A stretch of DNA of 48,309 nucleotides from Vibrio sp. 99-8-1. GTDB taxonomy: Bacteria; Pseudomonadota; Gammaproteobacteria; Enterobacterales; Vibrionaceae. Shown one piece after another: positions 18,426-26,341 of this stretch (within the stretch, counting starts at the first letter, position 1; every line of letters starts with the position of its first letter). A program made the translations under genes and the position numbers. The notes beneath the pieces were generated by a model. It worked only from the letters and a program-made list of their open reading frames with translations, was not told the DNA's origin and did no database searches. The DNA lies in assembly GCF_013114595.1 (NCBI RefSeq), contig NZ_VTXE01000036.1, forward strand, positions 1-48,309. The letters are read 5' to 3'.

Positions 18426-19743
18426 TCGCTTGTACCTTTGCTCCAAAATTGTTGATATCTGTCCAGTTAGGCTGAATCGCTTGGTAATCTGATTCGGAGT
18501 AACCCAACTTCACCGCTTGATCAATAATAATTCTGGCTAAATCAAAATGATGAGTATGAGGATGTTGAAGCAAGTACTCTTTAAGCACTTTGGCTAAATC
18601 TATATCCTCTTTATGTTGCTTGAAGCGCTGTAACATTTCCGCAATTCGTAATGACAGATCATCATGCACCTGTTGAACGTCTTCAAATTCCACCTCTTGC
18701 GGCACAAATCCGGTGACTTCATCATTACGTAGCACCATATCTTCATCACGTAGATCATGCAGTTTTTCTGCGCTGGCGTAGGTCAATAACCACGGCTCTT
18801 GCAAGTAGGCTTTTATTGATTGCCTCAACCGCTGACTAAAGGCTCGATTTTGGTCCATATCAATAGCAGTACGAATAAATTTGTGTACATGGCGGTCATA
18901 ACCAATCCAGAGATCAATCGCTTGTTGTCCCCACCGTATGATTCGGTCTAACTTCATCTGCAATGAGAAAAGGGCTTGTTCAATAAACTCAAGATCATGT
19001 CTTAAATAGATCGTATCTTGGACATCAAGCAGTTGGCTTTGTAACTGATCACTGGCAGCTTGAAGCGTGTTTTGCAGCTCAACCAAATTATCAGACGTTG
19101 CGGTTAACAGTACTTCACACTGGCTAATCGCTTCTCGCCAATTTTGATTTAACAGTTGAGCAATTTGCGCTTTTATCTCTTGCTGCTGTTCATCCATTAC
19201 ACGTTGATTTAAATCTATCTGATCAAAAATTTCTCCAACGGAATACCTTAGTACTCCATAAACATTTTTTCTCCAATACTCCGCGTCTTCACCATCTTTT
19301 GCGGCATCAAGTACTTTGGCCATCTCATTGGCAACCATCGAAAGTTGAATTGAAAGCTTTAATTGGGAGAATTCTCGATGTCTTACATAATAGTCGGTGA
19401 TGCTTACTCCTAAAGGAGAAAGCCTGTAAATACTCGCGGCGGAATTGATTTCACTGGTAAAACGACTGATCAATCTCTGGCTAACTAACTCATTAATGGC
19501 GTTATTTGCTCTAAATGAAATTAACTCAGAGTCCTGCTTATACTTTTGGGTGACAATGTTGAACGCGTCATGCAGCTCACCTTCACCCAGTTCTTCATCA
19601 AATTTTGTGCTCCCTAAAAGCGAAATAGCGATTAAAAACGCTAAACGTTCACTAGAGAGATTCAATGAGAAATCATGTTGCTTTACCCAATCCACCACTT
19701 CATCAATGGGTTGATCGGTAATAGCAAATTCTTTATTGCTCAC
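18406..19743 (-). CDS. mukF: Chromosome partition protein MukF (kleisin)
   Basis: Kleisin subunit that bridges MukB heads and binds MukE, 445 residues (E. coli 440). It has an N-terminal winged-helix dimerisation domain (about 1-120), a four-helix bundle with Gln-rich coils (about 150-290), a middle MukE-binding linker (about 300-340) and a C-terminal winged helix that contacts the MukB head. It follows smtA by 12 bases, the enterobacterial order smtA-mukF-mukE-mukB, so one promoter upstream of smtA probably serves all four. Confidence 0.97.
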   Translation of the reverse strand: MSNKEFAITDQPIDEVVDWVKQHDFSLNLSSERLAFLIAISLLGSTKFDEELGEGELHDAFNIVTQKYKQDSELISFRANNAINELVSQRLISRFTSEINSAASIYRLSPLGVSITDYYVRHREFSQLKLSIQLSMVANEMAKVLDAAKDGEDAEYWRKNVYGVLRYSVGEIFDQIDLNQRVMDEQQQEIKAQIAQLLNQNWREAISQCEVLLTATSDNLVELQNTLQAASDQLQSQLLDVQDTIYLRHDLEFIEQALFSLQMKLDRIIRWGQQAIDLWIGYDRHVHKFIRTAIDMDQNRAFSQRLRQSIKAYLQEPWLLTYASAEKLHDLRDEDMVLRNDEVTGFVPQEVEFEDVQQVHDDLSLRIAEMLQRFKQHKEDIDLAKVLKEYLLQHPHTHHFDLARIIIDQAVKLGYSESDYQAIQPNWTDINNFGAKVQANVIDRF

Positions 19744-19755
19744 TGTTGTTCCTAT

Positions 19756-20565
19756 CTAACTATCTTTTTTCTTCGCCCACACGTGAATGTATCGACCAAG
19801 GGAGAGGTATGGTTCTTGTCTACAAAGCCTTTTTTCAAGCTCCAATACATCTTCAAATTGAAAATCGCCCATGTATTCCATATTGCCAATATAGTCATGA
19901 AATGAACGAATTCCTGATTTACCACATATTTCAAATCCGGCGTCTTCAATCCATTGATAAACGTGTTCCGGAAGCAGTCCTTTTTGTGGTTGTAACTTAA
20001 ATCGTTTTCTATGCGGCATCCCTTGTAAAATATGAGGAATGTTGCCACAGATAACATTTTTGAAAACTAAGCCATGATGGTTATAAAACATAATCGACGC
20101 TACGCCATTAGGTTTTATCTGATTAAGTACAGTCTCCAATGCATGTTTTGGTTCAGCTAACCACTCCATCACCGCGTGAAATAAAACCATATCAGCTTTG
20201 TCGCTCAACTGAGTCGGCAACTCTTGAACCGGAGAGTGGATAAAACGGTACTGCGTAGACAGTTGGTTTTTCTCTATCTCTTGCTTTGCTAACGTCAACA
20301 TCTCTGAGGAGATGTCACACAAAGTGACTCGATGACCAAGTAGCGCCAGTTTTTGCGACATCTGAGCTAAACCTCCCCCCGCATCAAGTATGTGAAGAGG
20401 GATTTTGCTCTGGTCAAATTGTTGTATCGCATCCATTAAATCCTGCCAAACTATAGTCTGGCGAATGTCGCCTTTTTCTGATCCATAGATGTTCTTGGCG
20501 AATTTATCTGCGATGTCATCGAAGTTACGGTCTTCTATCACGCTGTCTGAGTTATCATTTTTCAA
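19756..20565 (-). CDS. cmoM: tRNA 5-carboxymethoxyuridine methyltransferase CmoM (SmtA)
   Basis: S-adenosylmethionine-dependent methyltransferase, 269 residues. The family is known to methylate the cmo5U wobble base to mcmo5U in certain tRNAs. The class I fold shows motif I LHILDAGGGLAQMSQKLA (about 58-75), the acidic loop VTLCDISSEML and the MVLFHAVMEWLAEP segment. The N-terminus DRNFDDIADKFAKNIYGSEKGD is the CmoM hallmark. It is the first gene of the muk operon, as in E. coli, and is divergent from elyC. The ten residues before DRNFDD are extra relative to E. coli. Confidence 0.94.
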   Translation of the reverse strand: MKNDNSDSVIEDRNFDDIADKFAKNIYGSEKGDIRQTIVWQDLMDAIQQFDQSKIPLHILDAGGGLAQMSQKLALLGHRVTLCDISSEMLTLAKQEIEKNQLSTQYRFIHSPVQELPTQLSDKADMVLFHAVMEWLAEPKHALETVLNQIKPNGVASIMFYNHHGLVFKNVICGNIPHILQGMPHRKRFKLQPQKGLLPEHVYQWIEDAGFEICGKSGIRSFHDYIGNMEYMGDFQFEDVLELEKRLCRQEPYLSLGRYIHVWAKKKDS

Positions 20566-20656
20566 TTTTGTTGCCTATTCTGGCATAGGAATGACAGGAA
20601 TAAAGGGTTATGCTGAGTTTTTACAACTAAGTGATGGTTTTTCGGACTATTTAAGT

Positions 20657-21466
20657 ATGTTTGAGCTGAAAAAAATATTATCGTCTCTATCAATGCCCCT
20701 GCCTGCGTTATTAATTGTTGGTTTTTTAGGCTTAGCATTGATTATGTTCACGCAGAGACACCGATTCGGTGTTCTGTTTGTATTCCTTTCTTTAACAGGG
20801 ATCTTCCTCGTTTCATTTCAACCCCTTTCTACACGCCTATTGATGCCAATGGAACGAGAGTACACAGCCTTTTTACCTACAGATCGAAGCATCGATTATG
20901 TGATGGTACTGGGCAGTGGTCATGTTGTTGATGACCAGATTCCTCCAACGTCGGAACTAAGTAGGACAGCGTTAATGCGTTTAACAGAAGGTATACGCAT
21001 TATTAGAATGTTTCCCGGTGCCAAATTGATTCTATCGGGCTACGCTGGTGGCGCAGAGTTTAGTCATGCAAAAATGATGGCAAAGGTCGCGCTAGCACTT
21101 GGGGTCGCTAAACCAGATATCATCTTGCTAGAAACCGCAAAAGATACTTGGGAAGAAGCGAGACAAGCCGCAGCCTTTATCAAGCAGAGGGAGTTGGTTT
21201 TAGTCACATCGGCTAGCCACATGAAGCGTGCGCTAATGGAGTTTGAATCCGCTGGATTAGAACCCATCCCGGCACCAACCAACTACCTGGCTCAATCTAA
21301 AATAAATCAGCCTTGGGTTAAGTTCACCCCACAAGCTCGATATTTAGAACAGACAGAACGATACTGGCACGAAAAGCTTGGTGTCTGGTGGAGCCATATT
21401 CGAGACTCTATTATGGATTCGCCAACGGTTACAGCACCGGAAGCAACGGTCACTCAACCGGAGTAG
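20657..21466 (+). CDS. elyC: Envelope biogenesis factor ElyC (DUF218)
   Basis: Inner-membrane protein of the ElyC/SanA/YdcF group, 269 residues from ATG at 20657. There are two N-terminal membrane segments (about 13-31 and 37-57), then the DUF218 domain with DYVMVLGSGHVVDDQIPPTSELS and LVLVTSASHMKRALMEFESAGL. In E. coli ElyC influences peptidoglycan assembly and lipid-carrier metabolism at low temperature; the biochemical activity is not settled. The chosen start matches the E. coli N-terminus (MFELKKILSSLSMPLP); a frame open further upstream would overlap cmoM. The C-terminal tail (TVTAPEATVTQPE) is an unconserved extension. The divergent elyC/smtA order is as in E. coli. Confidence 0.9.
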   Translation: MFELKKILSSLSMPLPALLIVGFLGLALIMFTQRHRFGVLFVFLSLTGIFLVSFQPLSTRLLMPMEREYTAFLPTDRSIDYVMVLGSGHVVDDQIPPTSELSRTALMRLTEGIRIIRMFPGAKLILSGYAGGAEFSHAKMMAKVALALGVAKPDIILLETAKDTWEEARQAAAFIKQRELVLVTSASHMKRALMEFESAGLEPIPAPTNYLAQSKINQPWVKFTPQARYLEQTERYWHEKLGVWWSHIRDSIMDSPTVTAPEATVTQPE

Positions 21467-21482
21467 GTGTCTTAAACAAGGG

Positions 21483-21497
21483 CATTAAGGTCTGTTG
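21483..21497 (+). repeat. 15-base repeat shared with 6801-6815
   Basis: CATTAAGGTCTGTTG is identical to the copy at 6801-6815. Both lie shortly after the stop of a rightward gene and before a leftward one. The sequence after the 15 bases differs. Confidence 0.45.
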
Positions 21498-21640
21498 AAC
21501 AGCAAAAGATAGGCAGTTTTTTTAGCGGATAAGCTGTAGGAGTTTTACTTGAGTCACACAATTTATCTCGCTATTGCTCATTTTTTTCTATTTAGTGGCT
21601 GGTAAAAATTTAATTTCTGTTCTACTTCTCAATTTCAAAC

Positions 21641-21670
21641 AAAAAAACCGAGGTTAATACCTCGGTTTTT
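21641..21670 (-). terminator. Terminator of torR (bidirectional)
   Basis: AACCGAGGT (21646-21654) and ACCTCGGTT (21659-21667) form a stem with TAAT loop. There is an A-run on the left and a T-run on the right, so it can serve torR leftward and elyC rightward. Confidence 0.88.
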
Positions 21671-21704
21671 ATTAATAATTATATTAATTTATTAATGTTT
21701 ACTA

Positions 21705-22418
21705 TCAATCTCCTGCAAACATATAACCTTCACCATGTACGGTAACAAATATTTGCGGGTTTTTAGGGTCATATTCCATTTTGGCTCTAAGACGTCTTAT
21801 CAATACATCTATGGTTCTATCATTTGGCGCATCGACACGATGGCTAATCATATTTAAAATACGATCACGACTGAGCACTTTGTTTGAATTAGAAGAGAGA
21901 GCAACTAACAACTCATACTCTGCCTTAGTCAACTTAACTGGGATACCATCTTTGCTTAAAGCTCGACGTTGGATATCAAAGACCCACTCACCGAAATGAA
22001 CTAAAAACTCTGAGTTCTCCTCTTTTTCCGCTTCCGAAGGAGGGTTACGAACAAGAGAAATACGCCATAACAGATTCTTAACTCGTACCAGCAACTCCCG
22101 TAACTCAAAGGGTTTCGTGACATAATCGTCAGCGCCCATCTCCAAACCAACAATTTTATCTATGCTATCGGTGCGTCCTGTAACAAGAATAATTCCGATG
22201 TCTGATTGAGTGCGAAGCTCTCTCGTCAACATCAAACCATCTTCTCCAGGCAGGTTTATATCAAGCATGACCAAATCTATACGGTGTTCCTGTAGAACCG
22301 CTCTCATGCTATCACCGTTTTCAGCTTCACTTACATGGTAACCTTCATTTTGGAAATACCCGACTAATTTACTTCGGGTAACTACATCATCTTCAACTAC
22401 TAATACGTGACTGCTCAT
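21705..22418 (-). CDS. torR: Response regulator TorR
   Basis: OmpR-family regulator of TMAO respiration, 237 residues. The receiver domain starts HVLVVEDDVVTRSKL. The phospho-aspartate is in VMLDINLPGEDGLMLTREL, and VGLEMGADDYVTKPFELRELLVRVKNLLWR is the stretch that best separates TorR/ArcA from other regulators; it is close to E. coli TorR. The winged helix ends FVTVHGEGYMFAGD. The start at 22418 matches the E. coli N-terminus; an ATG two codons earlier (22424), with TAGGA 12 bases upstream, is equally possible. It is divergent from torD with a 234-base gap. torS and torT are not in the window. ArcA is the main alternative, but the torD neighbour supports TorR. Confidence 0.88.
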   Translation of the reverse strand: MSSHVLVVEDDVVTRSKLVGYFQNEGYHVSEAENGDSMRAVLQEHRIDLVMLDINLPGEDGLMLTRELRTQSDIGIILVTGRTDSIDKIVGLEMGADDYVTKPFELRELLVRVKNLLWRISLVRNPPSEAEKEENSEFLVHFGEWVFDIQRRALSKDGIPVKLTKAEYELLVALSSNSNKVLSRDRILNMISHRVDAPNDRTIDVLIRRLRAKMEYDPKNPQIFVTVHGEGYMFAGD

Positions 22419-22568
22419 AACCATGACTTTTATTATTCCTACGTTAAGATGCATTCTATTTATATTTATTAACAATTCTAGCTTAGATTAAAAATTTAGT
22501 GCTGTTTTTTGATTTTTGTTGACAGAGAGCAAGTATTTGACCTTGTGTTAATTATTTCCCATTTTTTA

Positions 22569-22626
22569 TCATATTTTTTCATAATTTAAGTTAGTTCTAT
22601 TCATATTTTTTGCATACAATTATACC
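22569..22626 (+). promoter_or_regulatory. Candidate TorR boxes and promoter of torD
   Basis: CTATTCATAT (22597-22606) matches the E. coli tor box at nine of ten positions and the torECA box (4400-4391, minus strand) at eight of ten. TCATATTTTTT occurs twice (22569-22579 and 22601-22611), 32 bases apart, about three helical turns. TACAAT (22615-22620) is a likely -10, placing the proximal box over the -35. The torD start is 33 bases on. Confidence 0.6.
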
Positions 22627-22652
22627 AAGGTTATTTATTTAGGAATTAAGAG

Positions 22653-23300
22653 ATGGAAGAGACAAAGGCGTTTAACGAAAAGAGAGCAGAAATCTATTGG
22701 TGGCTTTCCAGCATCTTCGCCAAAGAACTAACAGAACAAGATCTTCAAGCTTACCACTCGGCTGAAATTCGTTCGTTCTTAACCGGTTTAGGAGAGAATG
22801 ACGTTCTTAAACCGTCAATCGACAAATTGGTAGATGCGTTAAACCGACTTCAAGATCGCCCAGATGTTGAACTAGAACTAGCCGCTGATTTTTGTGGGCT
22901 ATTTTTAACCACAGATAAAACGGGAGCTCTACCCTACGCTTCAATCTATATTGGAGAACAAAAGCTTCTTAATGATAAACCGGCACAAGAGATGCAGCAG
23001 CTAATGCTTGATCATGGCGTTGATGTAAAAAAAGGCTTAAATGAACCTGCCGATCATATCGCGATTGAACTGGATTTCTTAGGTAATATGATTATCCGTA
23101 GTAATGAACTAGAAAAACTGGAACATATCGACAAAGCACTACTAGAACAGAAAAAGTTTATAGAAAAATATCTTTTAAGCTGGTTCCCACAATTTAGTAA
23201 AAAATGTGTTGAGTTTGATGAGTTTGGTTTTTATGCCAGCGTTTCAGAACTACTAGTCAGTTTCTGTCAACTCGATTGCGCCTACCTATCTGGTGAATGA
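22653..23300 (+). CDS. torD: TMAO reductase maturation chaperone TorD
   Basis: Cytoplasmic all-helical chaperone, 215 residues. By family knowledge it binds the TorA twin-arginine signal and the apoenzyme until the molybdenum cofactor is inserted. Typical elements are RAEIYWWLSSIFAKELT (about 10-26), ADFCGLFLTTDKTGALPYASIYIGE (about 83-107) and the conserved NEPADHIAIELDFLGNM (about 136-152). The last contains the EPxDH motif of the TorD/DmsD/NarJ superfamily. An AGGAATTAAG ribosome site precedes the ATG. It lies 18 kb from its client gene torA, next to torR, with its own presumed TorR-dependent promoter and a terminator downstream. Confidence 0.93.
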   Translation: MEETKAFNEKRAEIYWWLSSIFAKELTEQDLQAYHSAEIRSFLTGLGENDVLKPSIDKLVDALNRLQDRPDVELELAADFCGLFLTTDKTGALPYASIYIGEQKLLNDKPAQEMQQLMLDHGVDVKKGLNEPADHIAIELDFLGNMIIRSNELEKLEHIDKALLEQKKFIEKYLLSWFPQFSKKCVEFDEFGFYASVSELLVSFCQLDCAYLSGE

Positions 23301-23345
23301 TCCATAAGCAAATGTGATCAAAAACCAATAAATTAAGGTGAATAC

Positions 23346-23395
23346 TTTGTTATTGGCAAGAAAAACAGCTAAAATATCGACGCAAACGATTAGAA
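23346..23395 (+). promoter_or_regulatory. Candidate purR promoter and PUR box
   Basis: ACGCAAACGATTAGAA (23380-23395) matches the E. coli PUR-box consensus ANGCAANCGNTTNCNT at nine of its eleven fixed positions. Just upstream, TTTGTT (23346-23351) and TAAAAT (23370-23375), 18 bases apart, could be a promoter with the operator at +1. This would allow PurR autoregulation as in E. coli. Unverified. Confidence 0.45.
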
Positions 23396-23408
23396 CTAAT
23401 GTAAATGT

Positions 23409-23434
23409 AAACCGCTATTGACTAGCGGTTTTTT
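23409..23434 (+). terminator. Intrinsic terminator between torD and purR
   Basis: AAACCGCTA (23409-23417) pairs with TAGCGGTTT (23423-23431) around TTGAC and is followed by more T. It ends torD transcription. It also lies after the candidate PUR box, so a purR message starting there would have to pass it. Confidence 0.85.
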
Positions 23435-23511
23435 GTGTTTCCAGCGCAAATATTGATGATTTTAATAGTTGTCTGAACATTTATTAAAGCATCAGAGTAA
23501 TAGGAAAGCTT

Positions 23512-24528
23512 ATGGCCACCATTAAAGACGTAGCACGCATAGCAGGTGTATCCACCACCACAGTATCCCATGTAATTAATAAAACGCGATTTGTTGCCGA
23601 AACAACTCAGCAGAAAGTAATGGATGCAGTAAAAGAACTTAACTACGCCCCAAGTGCAGTAGCAAGAAGTTTAAAATGTAATACCACCCGAACTATTGGC
23701 ATGCTCGTTACGCAATCAACAAACCCATTTTTGGGTGAGATTGTCGATGGTGTTGAAAGCTATTGTTACCGCCAAGGTTATACCTTAATTCTTTGTAACA
23801 CGGGTGGCATTTATGAGAAGCAGAGAGACTATATACGCATGCTGGCTGAGAAGCGCGTCGATGGCATGTTTATTCTCTGTTCGGATTTCACAGATGAGTT
23901 ACAAGAGATGTTGGATGCTCATGGCACGATCCCAAAAGTCGTCATGGACTGGGGTCATGGCGAGTCAAAATCTAACGAAGTGTCCGATAAAATTATCGAC
24001 AACTCAGAAGAAGGCGGATACATCGCGACCAAATATCTTATTGAGAACGGTCACACCAATATCGCTTGTTTAAGTGGGCACTTTGATAAGAAACTCTGCA
24101 TTGAACGTTCTCAAGGCTATCGCCGTGCACTAGAAGAGAATGGTATTCCATTTGACCAGAGCAAGATTCTTGAAGGCAACTTTGAGTGTGATACTGCCGT
24201 TGAGGCCGCAGACAAAATCTTAGCCATGGACGACAAACCAACTGCCGTATTCTGCTTTAACGATACTATGGCACTAGGTTTGATGAGCCGATTGCAACGT
24301 GAAGGGATGAGAATTCCAGAAGATATCTCAGTCATTGGATACGACAATATCGATCTGGCGGCCTATTTTTCTCCACCTTTAACGACTATCCATCAGCCTA
24401 AACGTCGCGTAGGTAAAACAGCTTTCGAAATTTTGTTAGCTCGCATTAAAAACAAAGAACATGAAAAACGTGTATTCGAAATGCAACCTGAATTAGTCGT
24501 ACGTGACAGCGTTAAAAGCATTAAATAA
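23512..24528 (+). CDS. purR: Purine repressor PurR (LacI family)
   Basis: A 338-residue LacI-type repressor that binds hypoxanthine or guanine and shuts down purine synthesis genes. The N-terminal helix-turn-helix reads MATIKDVARIAGVSTTTVSH, the hinge helix YAPSAVARSLKCN (about 45-57) includes the minor-groove leucine, and the periplasmic-binding-like core ends with YFSPPLTTIHQPKRRVGK. Near-identity to PurR across VESYCYRQGYTLILCNTGG and EKQRDYIRMLAEKRVDG separates it from RbsR and CytR. purB, one possible target, is in the same window. In V. cholerae purR also lies next to tfoY. Confidence 0.95.
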   Translation: MATIKDVARIAGVSTTTVSHVINKTRFVAETTQQKVMDAVKELNYAPSAVARSLKCNTTRTIGMLVTQSTNPFLGEIVDGVESYCYRQGYTLILCNTGGIYEKQRDYIRMLAEKRVDGMFILCSDFTDELQEMLDAHGTIPKVVMDWGHGESKSNEVSDKIIDNSEEGGYIATKYLIENGHTNIACLSGHFDKKLCIERSQGYRRALEENGIPFDQSKILEGNFECDTAVEAADKILAMDDKPTAVFCFNDTMALGLMSRLQREGMRIPEDISVIGYDNIDLAAYFSPPLTTIHQPKRRVGKTAFEILLARIKNKEHEKRVFEMQPELVVRDSVKSIK

Positions 24529-24702
24529 CAAAAATTAGGCACTGTAGATAAGTAATTCCACCAGTGCCGAGTTTACGCACCACAAATTCAAGTGCTATTT
24601 ACACAGCAACGAATAGGTAATTGAGCAAAAACCAAAATGAGAGTAAGATCACATTAAGAAAGCCAGTAAGTGATCTTTGTTCAAATTTTGACTATATTTA
24701 AC
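24529..24702. other. Intergenic region between purR and the riboswitch
   Basis: GGCACTG (24538-24544) and CAGTGCC (24562-24568) can pair across a 17-base loop but no T-run follows, so it is a doubtful purR terminator. The rest is AT-rich and presumably contains the riboswitch promoter, for example around TATATT at 24693-24698. Confidence 0.4.
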
Positions 24703-24793
24703 ATGTCACGATCAGGGCAAACCATTTGAAAAGATGGGACGCAAAGCCTCCGGCCTTAACATTTTTGAAAGGTAGCGGGGTTGCCGAAGACGA
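24703..24793 (+). promoter_or_regulatory. Cyclic-di-GMP-I (GEMM) riboswitch
   Basis: The conserved blocks appear in order: TCACGATCAGGGCAAACC (24706-24723), a GAAA tetraloop in the first stem, GGGACGCAAAGCCTCCGGCC (24736-24755), then GGTAGCGGGGTTGCCGA (24771-24787). This is the class I c-di-GMP aptamer and closely resembles the V. cholerae Vc2 riboswitch upstream of tfoY (VC1722). The second arm (24756-24770) is shorter than in Vc2. The downstream gene here is also tfoY, which supports the assignment. Confidence 0.95.
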
Positions 24794-24859
24794 ATTGGCG
24801 ACGATAAAATGGATTATTTACTTGTTTTTGACAAGAACATCCTTTGCCGTTGTTAATTT

Positions 24860-24898
24860 CTCGGTACTGAATTGGTTGATGCAACTTTCTAACCCGAG
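24860..24898 (+). promoter_or_regulatory. Possible expression-platform hairpin before tfoY
   Basis: CTCGG (24860-24864) and CCGAG (24894-24898) could pair across the leader, ending nine bases before the tfoY ATG. The start codon has only a weak ribosome site (GACTAAGCAG), so a structure here could gate translation. No terminator stem with T-run lies between aptamer and gene. This is inference only. Confidence 0.3.
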
Positions 24899-24907
24899 AC
24901 TAAGCAG

Positions 24908-25498
24908 ATGGATAAACCAGTACTTAAGAACTCACTACAACTATTTGAACAATTTGGTAAAGTCAAATCACGTTCAATGTTTGGTGGGTTTGGTATTTTT
25001 GTAGACGAGATAATGTTTGCTCTCGTTGTACAAGATTCCCTTCATATACGAGCAAATGACATCACCACCGATCAATTTAAAACAGCTGGCTATAAGCCAT
25101 ATGTTTATAAAAAGCGTGGTTTTCCTGTCGTTACTAAATATTTTGCCTTGCCTAATGAAATGTGGAACGACACTGAGCAGATAATCACTATCGCGTCGTT
25201 TGCATTAGAGCATGCAAGAAACGAAAAATCCTCTCACGCAGAGGAAAAACCGACAAGACTTAAAGATCTACCTAACCTACGCTTAGGTACAGAACGTATG
25301 CTTAAGAAAGCAGGCATTACATCAGTCGTCGATCTTAGAACCGTCGGTGCGGTAGGAGCCTATAAAGCCATTCAATCAAGCCACCCCGACACCGTTAATT
25401 TAGAACTTTTGTGGGCTTTAGAAGGCGCTTTAAACGGCACTCACTGGTCTGTTATTTCGCAAGAGAGACGTGCGGAGCTAATGCAGGCGCTGAGTTAA
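24908..25498 (+). CDS. tfoY: TfoX/Sxy-family regulator TfoY
   Basis: A 196-residue regulator with an N-terminal TfoX domain (about 6-95, SRSMFGGFGIFVDEIMFALVV and YKKRGFPVVTKYF) and a C-terminal TfoX/helix-hairpin domain (about 112-194, LPNLRLGTERMLKKAGI and ELLWALEGALNGTHW). In V. cholerae TfoY activates type VI secretion and motility when c-di-GMP is low, and its message carries the c-di-GMP riboswitch seen here. The riboswitch and purR neighbour distinguish it from TfoX, the chitin-induced competence regulator. A terminator follows at 25531-25562. Confidence 0.94.
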   Translation: MDKPVLKNSLQLFEQFGKVKSRSMFGGFGIFVDEIMFALVVQDSLHIRANDITTDQFKTAGYKPYVYKKRGFPVVTKYFALPNEMWNDTEQIITIASFALEHARNEKSSHAEEKPTRLKDLPNLRLGTERMLKKAGITSVVDLRTVGAVGAYKAIQSSHPDTVNLELLWALEGALNGTHWSVISQERRAELMQALS

Positions 25499-25530
25499 CG
25501 ATAGACAGTTGTAACTTAGGCTAAATAGTG

Positions 25531-25562
25531 AAATACCGCTGACTCGTTCAGCGGTATTTTTA
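25531..25562 (+). terminator. Terminator of tfoY
   Basis: AAATACCGCTGA (25531-25542) pairs perfectly with TCAGCGGTATTT (25548-25559) around CTCGT, followed by TTT. The A-run on the other side is short, so it mainly serves the rightward gene. Confidence 0.9.
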
Positions 25563-25563
25563 T

Positions 25564-25577
25564 ATACTCAAGTAACC
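25564..25577 (+). repeat. Partial copy of the dispersed intergenic repeat
   Basis: TATACTCAAGTAACC differs by one base from the first 15 bases of the repeat at 98-122 (minus strand) and 47571-47596, then diverges. It directly abuts the tfoY terminator. Confidence 0.4.
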
Positions 25578-25653
25578 TTTTGCTTATAGTGTTGAAAGTT
25601 TTTTGCTGTCACTCCTGTCTTAATAGCTAGTGAACATAATTTGGATAAACAGA

Positions 25654-26337
25654 ATGAATAAAAAACTCATCATTGGCGTACTACTTGTTGCTCTCATTGC
25701 TATTTTAGCCACACAATTTGGCCAGTACTTAACACTCGAAAATGCCAAAGAGCAGCAAGCGTTACTTGCGGATTACATTGAGAACAACTTTATACTCGCC
25801 TCCGCAATTTACTTTTTTGCCTATATATTTATTACCGCATTTTCCATTCCTGGGGCGGCAGTAGTGACTCTTCTTGGAGCGGCTCTGTTTGGCTTTGTAA
25901 CCAGCTTAGTTTTAGTCTCTTTCGCCAGTAGTATTGGTGCTACCTTGGCCTTTTTAAGTAGCCGCTATCTATTGCGCGACTGGGTACAAGGAAAATTTGG
26001 CAATAAACTCAAGACCATTAATCAGGGAGTGGAGAAAGACGGCCCCTTCTATCTCTTCTCACTACGCCTGATACCCGTGTTTCCGTTTTTCTTGATTAAC
26101 TTACTTATGGGATTAACACCGATATCAACGGCTCGATACTATTTAGTAAGCCAGCTAGGAATGCTTCCGGGAACAATTGTTTTCCTCAATGCTGGTACAC
26201 AGTTAGCAAATATAGACAGTTTGTCTGGAATTGTTTCACCAAGTGTTCTGGCTTCCTTTGTTCTTCTTGGCTTGTTCCCCGTGATTGCCAAGTGGATTAT
26301 GAAGAAGCTCCGTCCTAGCAAACCTGCTGCAGAATAG
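25654..26337 (+). CDS. TVP38/TMEM64 family membrane protein
   Basis: A 227-residue inner-membrane protein of the SNARE-associated/DedA-like TVP38 superfamily. The first segment is at residues 4-20. The core has IFITAFSIPGAAVVTLLGAALFG (about 56-78) and the conserved FLSSRYLLRDWVQGKFGNKL and YLFSLRLIPVFPFFLINLLMGLTPI (about 132-156). Related proteins are lipid scramblases or transporters; the role of this one is unknown. The ATG at 25654 is preferred over an in-frame GTG at 25630 because it places the hydrophobic helix at the N-terminus. The next gene starts four bases after the stop, suggesting co-expression. Confidence 0.88.
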   Translation: MNKKLIIGVLLVALIAILATQFGQYLTLENAKEQQALLADYIENNFILASAIYFFAYIFITAFSIPGAAVVTLLGAALFGFVTSLVLVSFASSIGATLAFLSSRYLLRDWVQGKFGNKLKTINQGVEKDGPFYLFSLRLIPVFPFFLINLLMGLTPISTARYYLVSQLGMLPGTIVFLNAGTQLANIDSLSGIVSPSVLASFVLLGLFPVIAKWIMKKLRPSKPAAE

Positions 26338-26341
26338 CACG

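Noticed and set aside
20489..20656. Longer N-terminus for ElyC
   Set aside because: The extra 56 residues overlap the start of cmoM and are absent from E. coli ElyC.
21705..22418. ArcA as the identity of the response regulator
   Set aside because: The sequence is close to ArcA in the receiver, but the torD neighbour and closer match to E. coli TorR favour TorR.
24538..24568. GGCACTG/CAGTGCC as the purR terminator
   Set aside because: Loop of 17 bases and no T-run; not convincing as an intrinsic terminator.
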